DNA from: JBKQWK01 sp052139595 | GTDB taxonomy: Bacteria; Actinomycetota; Thermoleophilia; UBA2241 | Direction: 5' to 3' | Length of the DNA: 23,297 bases | Assembly (NCBI GenBank): GCA_052139595.1 | Contig: JBKQWK010000007.1 | Coordinates: 1-23,297, forward strand | In this document: in pieces, positions 1-6,708 of the stretch | Position numbering within the stretch: the first letter of the stretch is position 1 | Layout of the letters: every line of letters begins with the position of its first letter | The notes under the pieces: model-generated | What the model saw: the letters and a program-made list of their open reading frames with translations, nothing else | Databases searched by the model: none | Told to the model about the DNA's origin: nothing | Program-made: the position numbers and the translations under genes

Positions 1-39
1 CTTCCTTCGCGACATGTTCCTGGGCTCCTTCCGCCTTGA

Positions 40-354
40 GCGCTGCCGACGCGCCTGGCGCGCACCGGCAGTGTCTTTACGAGCCAGGGCCGCGTGAGCC
101 TGCGCAACGCTCGCTTCGCCGCCGACCTGCGCCCGCTGGACGCCGAGTGTGACTGCCCGGCTTGTCAACATTTCTCCCGCGCCTACCTGCGCCATCTCGT
201 CAACCAGAAAGAGATTCTTGGCGCGCAGCTCCTCAGTGAACATAATCTTCGCGTTCTGATAAGATTGGTTAAACGTGCTCGCGTGGCGATCCTTGCGGGC
301 CGTTTTGATGACTTCAGAGAAGACGTGCTGGCGCGATATTCCACAGGAGGCTGA
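40..354 (+). CDS. tgt: Queuine/guanine tRNA-ribosyltransferase, C-terminal fragment
   Basis: This is the C-terminal part of tRNA-guanine transglycosylase, which exchanges guanine-34 of GUN-anticodon tRNAs for the queuosine precursor. The frame reads ALPTR, then FTSQGR, RNARFA and the zinc-site pattern CDCPAC followed 25 residues later by His (SEHNL). That matches the family's CxCx2C...H zinc ligands and their spacing. The end is intact (TGA at 352-354). Upstream, the same frame hits TGA at 37-39, just where the family motif DMFDC should precede ALPTR, and bases 1-36 do not read as Tgt in any frame. The gene is therefore either broken here, or the window edge carries an assembly or sequence error. 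A GTG at 94 lies well inside the catalytic fold and is not a believable start. Family assignment is secure; intactness is not. Confidence 0.85.
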   Translation, partial: ALPTRLARTGSVFTSQGRVSLRNARFAADLRPLDAECDCPACQHFSRAYLRHLVNQKEILGAQLLSEHNLRVLIRLVKRARVAILAGRFDDFREDVLARYSTGG

Positions 355-361
355 TTTTAGA

Positions 362-793
362 ATGGGTCTACTCGCAGCATCATCTAGTTCGAGTTTCATC
401 ATCGTTATATGGATTCTTGTTTTTGTCGGGATCTTCTACTTCATGGCGATTCGCCCGCAGCGGCGCCAGCGCCAGAAGCACGGTGACCTGCTCTCGATGC
501 TGAAAAAGGGCGATGAGGTTATCACCATCGGCGGCATGTATGGCACGGTCAAGAAAATCGGCGACGATTATGTCGAACTCGAGATCGCCAATCGTACGCG
601 CGTGAAGTTTCTCAAGCGTTCCATCTCCTCCATCGTTAGTGAAGAAGAGGAGGAGGAGTACGAGGAAGAACCCGTCGACGAGACTGATGAGGTCGTCGAC
701 GGCGACGCCGAAGAAACAGAGAGTGGCGACGAGAGTGATGCCGCCGTCGACGAAGCGGTCGATGCCGACGACGAGGAGTCGTCCACGCGCTAG
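362..793 (+). CDS. yajC: YajC, preprotein translocase accessory subunit
   Basis: YajC is a small single-span membrane protein that associates with SecDF and the SecYEG translocon. The 143-residue product has a short Ser-rich N-terminus, one hydrophobic segment at about residues 12-30, the family signature AIRPQRRQRQKH, and then a compact domain (MLKKGDEVITIGGMYGTV, about 45-60). The last 50 residues are almost purely Asp/Glu, a long acidic tail seen in many actinobacterial YajC proteins. The ATG at 362 was chosen because the membrane segment follows at once and AGGAGG lies at 345-350. The gene begins 7 bases after tgt ends, the usual tgt-yajC pairing. The expected secD-secF genes do not follow; a terminator does. 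Confidence 0.92.
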   Translation: MGLLAASSSSSFIIVIWILVFVGIFYFMAIRPQRRQRQKHGDLLSMLKKGDEVITIGGMYGTVKKIGDDYVELEIANRTRVKFLKRSISSIVSEEEEEEYEEEPVDETDEVVDGDAEETESGDESDAAVDEAVDADDEESSTR

Positions 794-850
794 TCGGGAG
801 CGCGTCACTCGGGTTTGTTGCAGAGGCTCGATGCAGTCTCATGATCGTGC

Positions 851-880
851 AAAGAAGGCTGATCAGCCTTCTTTGTTTGC
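851..880 (+). terminator. Rho-independent terminator after tgt-yajC
   Basis: Bases 851-874 form a perfect 24-base palindrome (half-site AAAGAAGGCTGA). Folded, it gives a 10-bp stem with a GATC loop, followed by a short T-rich run (TTTGTTTG, ending at 879). The stem begins with AAA on the left, so it could also terminate from the other strand, although no opposing gene is present. It lies 57 bases after yajC and 70 bases before parA, separating the two transcription units. Confidence 0.8.
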
Positions 881-943
881 AGGGATCTGGCTACGACGGC
901 AGAAGAACCCTCTGACACGGTGCCGAGAGAGGAGCCAAGCTCG

Positions 944-1711
944 ATGACGCATGTTCTGGCCTTCGCCAACCAGAAGGGCGGGGTGGCGAAGACGACGTCG
1001 ACGCTCAATTTGGGCGTCGCGCTGCGCGAGATGGGTCTGCGGGTGCTGGGTGTCGATATGGACCCCCAGGGCAATCTGACGATGAGTCAGGGCATCGACA
1101 CCGAAGGCCTCGAGAAGAGCATGTACGACGTGCTCGTGCATCGCACGCCGATTGCCGAAGTGATCGTCGCCCGCGAGATTGATATTGCCTGTTCAACGAT
1201 CGATCTTGCCGGCGCCGAGATGGCGCTCTCGACGATGATCGGTCGCGAACGAACGCTGGAGCGTGCCTTGCACTCGATCAAGACCGAGTATGACTACATC
1301 CTCATTGATACACCACCATCTCTCGGCCTCCTGACGATCAATGCCCTTACCGCCTCGGAAGGGGTCATCGTGCCTGTGCAGTGCGAGTATCTGTCGATAC
1401 GCGGTTTGCTGCAGCTCGAAAAGACGCTTGAGATGATTCGCGAGAACATCAATCCGGATGTCAAGATTCGCGGTATTCTGCCGACTCTCTTTGATGCTCG
1501 TACTCACCATGGTCGCGAGTCGATTGAAGTGCTACGAGAAAATTTCGGTCCACTCGTGTTCGAGACGGTCGTGCGCAAGACAATCAAGTTCGCCGAGGCG
1601 CCCGTGACTGGTAGTTCCTTGCTCAAATACGACCCCAAAGGACGCGGCGCCGAATCGTATCGGGCCCTTGCGCGGGAGGTGCTGAATGGGAAGTCGCGCC
1701 GACATGCGTGA
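944..1711 (+). CDS. parA: ParA/Soj-family ATPase (chromosome partitioning type)
   Basis: A 255-residue ParA/MinD-superfamily ATPase. It shows a deviant Walker A motif KGGVAKTT (residues 11-18, with the signature Lys11), a switch region DMDPQGNLT (38-46) and a Walker B region YILIDTPPS (about 118-126). ATP-driven dimers of this family bind DNA nonspecifically and position chromosomes or other cargo. The usual GKTT glycine is Ala here. I believe other actinobacterial homologues at this locus share this, but could not check. The ATG at 944 was preferred over the in-frame GTG at 920 because AGGAG sits at 930-934 and homology starts at once. No parB follows; ftsZ and scpAB do. That matches the parA-scpA-scpB locus of Actinobacteria (e.g. 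the Rv1708 region), distinct from the oriC parAB pair. Confidence 0.9.
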   Translation: MTHVLAFANQKGGVAKTTSTLNLGVALREMGLRVLGVDMDPQGNLTMSQGIDTEGLEKSMYDVLVHRTPIAEVIVAREIDIACSTIDLAGAEMALSTMIGRERTLERALHSIKTEYDYILIDTPPSLGLLTINALTASEGVIVPVQCEYLSIRGLLQLEKTLEMIRENINPDVKIRGILPTLFDARTHHGRESIEVLRENFGPLVFETVVRKTIKFAEAPVTGSSLLKYDPKGRGAESYRALAREVLNGKSRRHA

Positions 1712-2867
1712 CGGTCTGAACGAGCTCTTCCGGCGCACTGAGGACGATGCTCAGCGGCAGCGAGCCGATGACGAGATCGTGCCCGGGCGCGCGTACGTGA
1801 CGACGATTAAAATCGTCGGCATCGGCGGCGCGGGCACCAACGCTATCAACCGGATGGTGGATTCGGGCATCCGTGGTGTCGAGTTCATCGCCATCAACAC
1901 AGATATTCAGGCACTCGAAATCTGCGACGCTGACGTCAAGATCCATATTGGCCAGGAGCTCACGCATGGGCTTGGCGGCGGCGCTGACCCCGAGGTCGGG
2001 CGGCTGGCCATGGAGGCTTCGCGCGATCAGCTCAAACTTGCCCTGCGCGGTGCTGACATGGTGTTCGTCACTGCCGGCGAAGGTGGCGGCACCGGCACCG
2101 GCGGGGCACCAGTGGTGAGTCAAGTGGCGCGTGAACTAGGCGCGCTCGCTCTCGGTATTGTTACGCGGCCGTTCTCCTTCGAGGGTAATCGCCGCCAGCA
2201 GCAGGCCGACCTGGGCATCTCCTGGCTGCGAGAGGCCTGCGATACGGTCATTGTTATCCCCAACGACCGCCTTTTGCACGTTGTCGACCGCAGCACGACG
2301 GTGGTCGATGCCTTTCGCTATGCCGACGATATTCTGCGCCAAGGCGTGCAGGGTATCACCGATCTCGTGACTGTACCCGGGCTCATCAACCTCGACTTCG
2401 CCGACGTGCGTACGATCGTCAAGGACGCCGGCACGGCGCTCATGGGCGTTGGTGTTGCCCGCGGCGAGTCGCGGGCAACGGAGGCTGCTGCGGCCGCGAT
2501 TAACTCGCCCCTGCTGGCAACGAGCATTGAAGGCGCGCGAGGCATTCTCCTCAACATCACCGGCGGTACCGACCTTTCTCTCTTCGAAGTGAACGAGGCC
2601 GCTGGTGCGATCGCCGAGGCGGCGCACGAGGATGCCAACATCATCTTTGGCGCCGTGGTTGACGAGCGTCTCGAGGGGCAGATGTCGGTGACCGTCGTAG
2701 CCACCGGGTTTGGTGCGGAAAGAGAGCGTGGTGAGGCCGCCGCGCAGCAGCCGCATCAGCCGCAGGCGGCGCCGCGCGACGATACCGGCACCCGGTTTGA
2801 GCGGCCGCCGAGCTTCAGCGAGGTCGACCTTGACGTTCCGTCGTTCTTGCGGCACTTCGATCACTAG
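1686..2867 (+). CDS. ftsZ: Cell division protein FtsZ
   Basis: Tubulin-like GTPase that polymerises into the division ring at mid-cell. The 393-residue product has an unusual charged N-terminal extension of about 40 residues, then the G1 motif GGAGTN (47-52), the tubulin signature GGGTGTG (133-139) and the T7 synergy loop GLINLDFAD (232-240) with its catalytic Asp. The RLLHVVDR...DDILRQGVQGI stretch is typical. A Gln/Pro-rich linker of about 40 residues leads to the C-terminal anchor peptide DLDVPSFLR, where FtsA or SepF would bind. The gene therefore looks fully functional and not a degenerate paralogue. The ATG at 1686 has GGGAGG at 1674-1679 and overlaps the end of parA by 26 bases; ATG at 1704 is the alternative. 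ftsZ normally sits in the dcw cluster with ftsQ and ftsA, so its position here is odd. Confidence 0.96.
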   Translation: MGSRADMRDGLNELFRRTEDDAQRQRADDEIVPGRAYVTTIKIVGIGGAGTNAINRMVDSGIRGVEFIAINTDIQALEICDADVKIHIGQELTHGLGGGADPEVGRLAMEASRDQLKLALRGADMVFVTAGEGGGTGTGGAPVVSQVARELGALALGIVTRPFSFEGNRRQQQADLGISWLREACDTVIVIPNDRLLHVVDRSTTVVDAFRYADDILRQGVQGITDLVTVPGLINLDFADVRTIVKDAGTALMGVGVARGESRATEAAAAAINSPLLATSIEGARGILLNITGGTDLSLFEVNEAAGAIAEAAHEDANIIFGAVVDERLEGQMSVTVVATGFGAERERGEAAAQQPHQPQAAPRDDTGTRFERPPSFSEVDLDVPSFLRHFDH

Positions 2868-2939
2868 AGCGTGCGTGACGCGACTGCTGGCACGGCAATG
2901 AACAGTGGGCGAAACAGAGGCACTGTTGCTGCCTCGCCC

Positions 2940-3704
2940 ATGAACCTGCAGCTAGACCTCGATCTCGACGTTTTCGATGGGCCGTTCGATCTCCTCATCA
3001 CCCTCATCCTCAAGGAAGAAATCGACCTCTGGGAGATCCGTGTCTCCGGCATCATCGCCGAGTATGTCCTCCAGCTTGCCGACTCAGGCGAGTTTGATCT
3101 GGAAGCAACCTCTCAGTTTGTCGTCCTGGTTGCGTCGCTCCTCGAGATGAAGTCGCGCCTGTTGCTCGCCGCGCCGGTGGACGATGAGTTGGACGATCCG
3201 GACGAGGAAGAGGCCAGCGACGCACTACTGGCGGCGCTGGTCAGATACGGCCAATTTAAAGGTGCCGCCGAAGCCTTACTGGAACAGTGGACGGTCCACT
3301 CTGGTCGTCTCTACCGGAAAGTGGCCGTGCCGTCGCCATTGCGGCACCGCCATGATCTTGAGCGTTCTCAGGATGCGCGCCAGCTGTCCGCCGCCCTGCG
3401 CACGCTGCTGCGCGAGCCGCCGCTGCCAGATGCCAGTCACATCACCAACCTCGCCGTGACGCTCGTGCGCGAACTGGAGCGCCTGCGCGATCTTCTTGCC
3501 GTTGAGGAGATGTTCACCTTCTCGGCCGTGGCTCCGCAGTCGCGAGTGGAAAAGGCAGTCACCTTCTTTGCCTTGCTTGAGCTGCACAATCGTGGTGAGG
3601 TACATTTGCGGCAGACACGTGCTTTTGGCGAGATTACGGTGCAGCGCCTTGGTCTCTCGGTGCAAGGTGCGCCGGCCGGAGCGCCAGTGTCCTGCGCCGG
3701 GTGA
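2940..3704 (+). CDS. scpA: Segregation and condensation protein A (ScpA kleisin)
   Basis: ScpA is the kleisin that bridges SMC heads and, with ScpB, forms the bacterial condensin that compacts and separates chromosomes. The hallmark VFDGPFDLLITLI lies at residues 11-23, followed by EEIDLWEIRVSGI and by SLLEMKSRLLL, all characteristic of the N-terminal helical domain that touches the SMC neck. An acidic linker (DDELDDPDEEE) follows. The C-terminal winged helix ends near EITVQRL. The ATG at 2940 was chosen because family members begin about ten residues before VFxGPxDLL. GTG 2871 (4 bases after the ftsZ stop) and ATG 2898 are open alternatives that would add 23 or 14 unconserved residues. No strong ribosome binding site decides between them. 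Its partner scpB follows within 50 bases. Confidence 0.94.
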   Translation: MNLQLDLDLDVFDGPFDLLITLILKEEIDLWEIRVSGIIAEYVLQLADSGEFDLEATSQFVVLVASLLEMKSRLLLAAPVDDELDDPDEEEASDALLAALVRYGQFKGAAEALLEQWTVHSGRLYRKVAVPSPLRHRHDLERSQDARQLSAALRTLLREPPLPDASHITNLAVTLVRELERLRDLLAVEEMFTFSAVAPQSRVEKAVTFFALLELHNRGEVHLRQTRAFGEITVQRLGLSVQGAPAGAPVSCAG

Positions 3705-3753
3705 CGGCGCCGTGCGCCTGCTGTACGATGCGCTCATCATTGGGAAGGATCTA

Positions 3754-4329
3754 ATGGACCCGCTCACCCAGCGCCTCGAAGCCCTCTTCTACATTTCGCC
3801 GCGGCCGATTGCGACGGCCGAGCTGGCTGCAGCGTGCGACGTTGACGAGACCGCGATCGGTGAGGCAGTGACTGCGCTCATGGTCGAATATGGCGCCGGA
3901 CGACATGGATTTGAACTCACCGAGGTTGCCGGCGGTTACACGTTTCGGATCGCGACTGCCTGCCAGACTGCGGTGCGCTCGTTTACGGGCGCGCGTCCGC
4001 CCGACGCACTGTCGCCGGCCCTCATTGAGACTCTGAGTGTGGTCGCCTACCTGCAGCCGACGACTCGCGCGGACGTCGCCCAGATTCGCGGCGTTTCGTC
4101 AGAATGGGCGCTCAGTTCTCTGGAGGAACGCGGCTTGATTGAGGAATGCGGGCGCGCTGACGCGCCCGGAACGCCGATTCTCTATCGCACGACGGCGCAC
4201 TTTCTCAAGCTGTTTGGTCTGCGTGACCTGAGCGCACTGCCGGCATTGAGCGAGTTTGCCATGGATGTCGCTGACGTCGAAGAGCTACGCACTCACTTAC
4301 TGGTCAATGCCGAGAGAAGGACGTCGTGA
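3754..4329 (+). CDS. scpB: Segregation and condensation protein B (ScpB)
   Basis: ScpB dimers bind the central part of ScpA in the SMC-ScpAB condensin. The 191-residue product opens with LEALFYISPRPI and carries the family patterns GGYTFRIAT, LSPALIETLSVVAYLQPTTRADVAQIRGV and a second winged helix ending in RTTAHFLKLFGL. All of these are typical of the two tandem winged-helix domains. The ATG at 3754 has GGGAAGGA at 3742-3749; an in-frame GTG at 3712 would add 14 unconserved residues. The gene follows scpA by 49 bases, and its stop overlaps the next start (GTGA), which suggests coupling to rluB. Confidence 0.93.
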   Translation: MDPLTQRLEALFYISPRPIATAELAAACDVDETAIGEAVTALMVEYGAGRHGFELTEVAGGYTFRIATACQTAVRSFTGARPPDALSPALIETLSVVAYLQPTTRADVAQIRGVSSEWALSSLEERGLIEECGRADAPGTPILYRTTAHFLKLFGLRDLSALPALSEFAMDVADVEELRTHLLVNAERRTS

Positions 4330-5141
4330 AGGCCATGAACCTTGTCGTTTACCTGGCGCGAGCCGGAGTCGGATCGCGCCGTTTTTGTGACGAACTCGTG
4401 CGTGCCGGCCGAGTGACCCTGCGTGGCGAGATCGTCACGTTTCCGCGGGAAAGAGTCGATCCCGATGACGAGGTGACCGTGGACGGCGAGGTTGTGACTC
4501 CGCACGAGCTGCGGTACGTGCTCGTCAATAAGCCCAGCGGTGTGGCCAGCACACGGTCGGACCCACATGCCGACCGCGTCATTGTCGACATGGTACCCGA
4601 CGGACGGACTCTCTTTCCGGTCGGCCGCCTCGACGTTGATACGACTGGTCTTATCATTCTCACCAACGACGGTGCTCTTGCCAACCGTCTCATGCACCCG
4701 CGCTACGGCGTGCCGAAAACGTACATCGCGCGCGTGCGCGGCAAGGTCAGCAAGCGTGCTCTTGTCGCCATTCGTCAGGGCGTTGAACTCGAAGACGGCC
4801 TCACGTGGCCGGCCGAGGTTCAGCTGCAGAAACAGAGCGCCAAAACGGCCGTGCTCGAAGTCTCCATCCATGAGGGACGCAAGCACCAGGCCAAGCGCAT
4901 GTTGGCAGCTCTTGACCTGCCGGTCGAAGAGCTACATCGGCGCCGCTACGGACCGTTGACTGACAAGGGGCTCGATGTGGGCGCGTTTCGCGATCTCACA
5001 AGCGATGAGGTAGATGCGCTGCGTCGTGCCGGAGAAGAAGCACAGCGGCGAGCGGTGGCTGAGCCGGAGGGCGAATCGGTGCCGCTTGCCGCCGAGACAC
5101 CCGCTCCGACCGGGGCTGACGGGCCGCCGCCGTCTGCATAA
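4326..5141 (+). CDS. rluB: Pseudouridine synthase, RluB/RsuA family
   Basis: This enzyme isomerises a specific uridine to pseudouridine in ribosomal RNA. By family and locus that is probably U2605-type in 23S rRNA (RluB), but RsuA-like 16S activity cannot be excluded. The N-terminal S4 RNA-binding domain (NLVVYLARAGVGSRR..., about residues 5-55) is followed by the catalytic motif GRLDVDTTGLI with Asp103, then KTYIARVRG and EGRKHQAKRML. The last 35 residues are an Ala/Pro/Glu-rich tail with no known function. The GTG at 4326 overlaps the scpB stop and has AGAAGGA at 4314-4320; ATG at 4335 is possible. The scpA-scpB-rluB order is widespread in Gram-positive bacteria and Actinobacteria. Confidence 0.92.
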   Translation: MKAMNLVVYLARAGVGSRRFCDELVRAGRVTLRGEIVTFPRERVDPDDEVTVDGEVVTPHELRYVLVNKPSGVASTRSDPHADRVIVDMVPDGRTLFPVGRLDVDTTGLIILTNDGALANRLMHPRYGVPKTYIARVRGKVSKRALVAIRQGVELEDGLTWPAEVQLQKQSAKTAVLEVSIHEGRKHQAKRMLAALDLPVEELHRRRYGPLTDKGLDVGAFRDLTSDEVDALRRAGEEAQRRAVAEPEGESVPLAAETPAPTGADGPPPSA

Positions 5142-5145
5142 GCAT

Positions 5146-5176
5146 GCACAATTGTGCGTCGCGAGCGGTGTATACT
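5146..5176 (+). promoter_or_regulatory. Possible promoter with overlapping palindrome before aroH
   Basis: The 63-base gap between rluB and aroH holds a perfect 12-base palindrome GCACAATTGTGC (5146-5157) and, 13 bases further on, a good -10-like hexamer TATACT (5171-5176). No convincing -35 box is found at 16-18 bases. The TTGTGC inside the palindrome is only 13 bases from the -10, too close for a standard sigma-70 promoter. The palindrome covers the place where a -35 should be, so it could be a repressor or activator site. This gap and the one before metK are the clearest candidate promoter sites in the long gene run. Function is inferred. Confidence 0.4.
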
Positions 5177-5204
5177 GTAAGTTCAAACCATACTGGTGAC
5201 TGCC

Positions 5205-5579
5205 ATGAACAAGGGCGAAGTGCGTCTGCGAGCAATTCGCGGCGCAACAACAGTTGAAAGTGACACGAGCGAGCACATCGGTGTTCGCACGGCCGAACTT
5301 CTGCAGACCATTTTGCAGCGTAACGCACTGCCCATTGCCGACATCGTCAGTGTCTTTTTGACCGCCACCCCAGATTTGACGGCCGATTTCCCGGCTGTGG
5401 CGGCACGTGGCATCGGCCTTTCGCAAACGCCGTTGATCTGCAGTCAGGAGATCGCTGTTGCTGGGGCCATGGCGCGTTGCGTGCGTGTGCTCGTGCATTG
5501 CTACTTGCCTGCGGACCAGAGCGCTCACCACGTTTACTTGCACGAAGCGCGCCAACTCCGTCTCGATTTACCGCAGTGA
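5205..5579 (+). CDS. aroH: Chorismate mutase, AroH type
   Basis: Monofunctional chorismate mutase of the trimeric AroH class, converting chorismate to prephenate for Phe and Tyr synthesis in the cytoplasm. The 124-residue product aligns well with the Bacillus subtilis enzyme. The active-site residues are visible: Arg12 (in AIRGATTV), Cys79 and Glu82 (ICSQEI), Arg94 (CVRVLVH), Tyr111 and Arg119, matching B. subtilis R7, C75, E78, R90, Y108 and R116. The length is normal (about 125). The ATG at 5205 was chosen; GTG at 5196 would add three residues, and neither has a strong Shine-Dalgarno site. The gene starts the aromatic block, so it is probably the first gene of its transcript if the upstream promoter is real. 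Confidence 0.95.
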   Translation: MNKGEVRLRAIRGATTVESDTSEHIGVRTAELLQTILQRNALPIADIVSVFLTATPDLTADFPAVAARGIGLSQTPLICSQEIAVAGAMARCVRVLVHCYLPADQSAHHVYLHEARQLRLDLPQ

Positions 5580-5581
5580 CG

Positions 5582-6706
5582 ATGCGTTTCGCTTCTCGCC
5601 TGGCTTCGCTGACACCGTACGTGCCGGGCGCGCCGATTGATTTGGTTCTGCGTCAATTCGGCCTCAGCGAGGCGGTCAAATTGGCCAGCAACGAGTTTCC
5701 GCTGCCGCCATTCGACGAAGTGAAAGCGGCGGTCGCGCAAGCGCTGGATGATCTGAATCGCTACCCCGACGGTGACGCCACCGACCTTCGTCGGGCGTTG
5801 GCGACACATTTCGCTCGCGAGCCCGAGCAGGTGATCATCGGTAACGGTTCCTGTGAGCTGCTGATGCTTCTCGGTGATGCGCTGCTAGAGCCTGGTGATG
5901 AAGTTGTTTTTGCCGATCCGTCGTTCGTTGTGTACAACGACATTTGTTTGCTGCATGAGGCGGTGGCGCGGCCCGTCCCCCTGGTCGATTACTGTCATGA
6001 CGTAATGGCTATGGCGGCGGCGGTGGGGCCGCGTACCAAAATGGTGATCGTCTGTAACCCGAACAATCCTACCGGGACCTATGTTCCGGCGGCAGCGATC
6101 GCCGAACTCGTGCGGACCGTGCCAGATGACGTGCTCATCGTGCTTGATGAGGCCTATAACGAGTTCGTCGGCGCCACCGACAGCCAGGAAGCGCTCGAGT
6201 TGCAGGCGACTCACGAGAATGTCTGTGTTTTGCGCACCTTCAGCAAGATTTACGGTTTGTGCGGACTGCGCGTTGGCTACGGTCTCGGCTCAGCCGATCT
6301 CAAGGCAGGCATCGACAAGGTCCGCCAGCCTTTCAACGTGAACGTCCTAGGGCAGGTCGCCGCGCGCGAGGCCTTGAGGCATCAGGATCTCGTGGCCGAG
6401 CGTGCACGGACAATTCGTGAACAGCGGGCGTACATGGTTGACCGCTTGGCGCACATGGGACGCGCTACGGTGCCGAGCGAGGCGAATTTCGTTCTCGTCG
6501 ATATTCGTGATCTGAAGTATCCGCAGGATGAGGTCTGTAACGTGCTCATGTCACGGGGAGCGATCGTGCGTGACGGCAATGCCCTGGGGTGCCCGGGCTG
6601 GGCGCGTGTGAGTGTCGGCACCAGGGACGAGATCGACTACTTTCTCAGCCAGCTTGAGTCACTGAACCCGGTTCAAGCCGGGGCAACGGAAGGGAGGTCG
6701 AGCTGA
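5582..6706 (+). CDS. hisC: HisC-family aminotransferase (histidinol-phosphate and/or aromatic)
   Basis: Fold-type I PLP aminotransferase of the histidinol-phosphate family, 374 residues. Visible motifs are KLASNEFPLPP near the start, NRYPDG, the CNPNNPTGTY loop, DEAYNEF (Asp binding the PLP pyridine nitrogen), and TFSKIYGLCGLRVGYG, where Lys222 forms the Schiff base. The family makes histidinol phosphate, but several members also transaminate phenylpyruvate and hydroxyphenylpyruvate. B. subtilis hisC sits with tyrA and aroE for that reason. Its position between chorismate mutase and DAHP synthase suggests that it closes the Tyr/Phe pathway here; no other his gene is present. The ATG at 5582 lies 2 bases after the aroH stop and starts at the conserved region. 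The longer open frame back to 5477 overlaps aroH and is rejected. Confidence 0.9.
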   Translation: MRFASRLASLTPYVPGAPIDLVLRQFGLSEAVKLASNEFPLPPFDEVKAAVAQALDDLNRYPDGDATDLRRALATHFAREPEQVIIGNGSCELLMLLGDALLEPGDEVVFADPSFVVYNDICLLHEAVARPVPLVDYCHDVMAMAAAVGPRTKMVIVCNPNNPTGTYVPAAAIAELVRTVPDDVLIVLDEAYNEFVGATDSQEALELQATHENVCVLRTFSKIYGLCGLRVGYGLGSADLKAGIDKVRQPFNVNVLGQVAAREALRHQDLVAERARTIREQRAYMVDRLAHMGRATVPSEANFVLVDIRDLKYPQDEVCNVLMSRGAIVRDGNALGCPGWARVSVGTRDEIDYFLSQLESLNPVQAGATEGRSS

Positions 6707-6708
6707 GC

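Noticed and set aside
94..354. Stand-alone small gene starting at GTG 94
   Set aside because: The sequence upstream to position 40 is still clear Tgt, and the product would be half a catalytic domain.
568..786. Serine-rich minus-strand frame opposite the yajC tail
   Set aside because: It is the complement of the Glu/Asp-rich YajC tail, not an independent gene.
881..943. Promoter for the parA operon
   Set aside because: TTGTTT (873-878) and TACGAC (892-897) are only 13 bases apart and poor matches. A promoter is expected after the terminator but I cannot point to it.
5477..5581. Longer hisC start inside aroH
   Set aside because: It would overlap aroH by over 100 bases and add Arg/Pro-rich residues with no homology; ATG 5582 fits the family.
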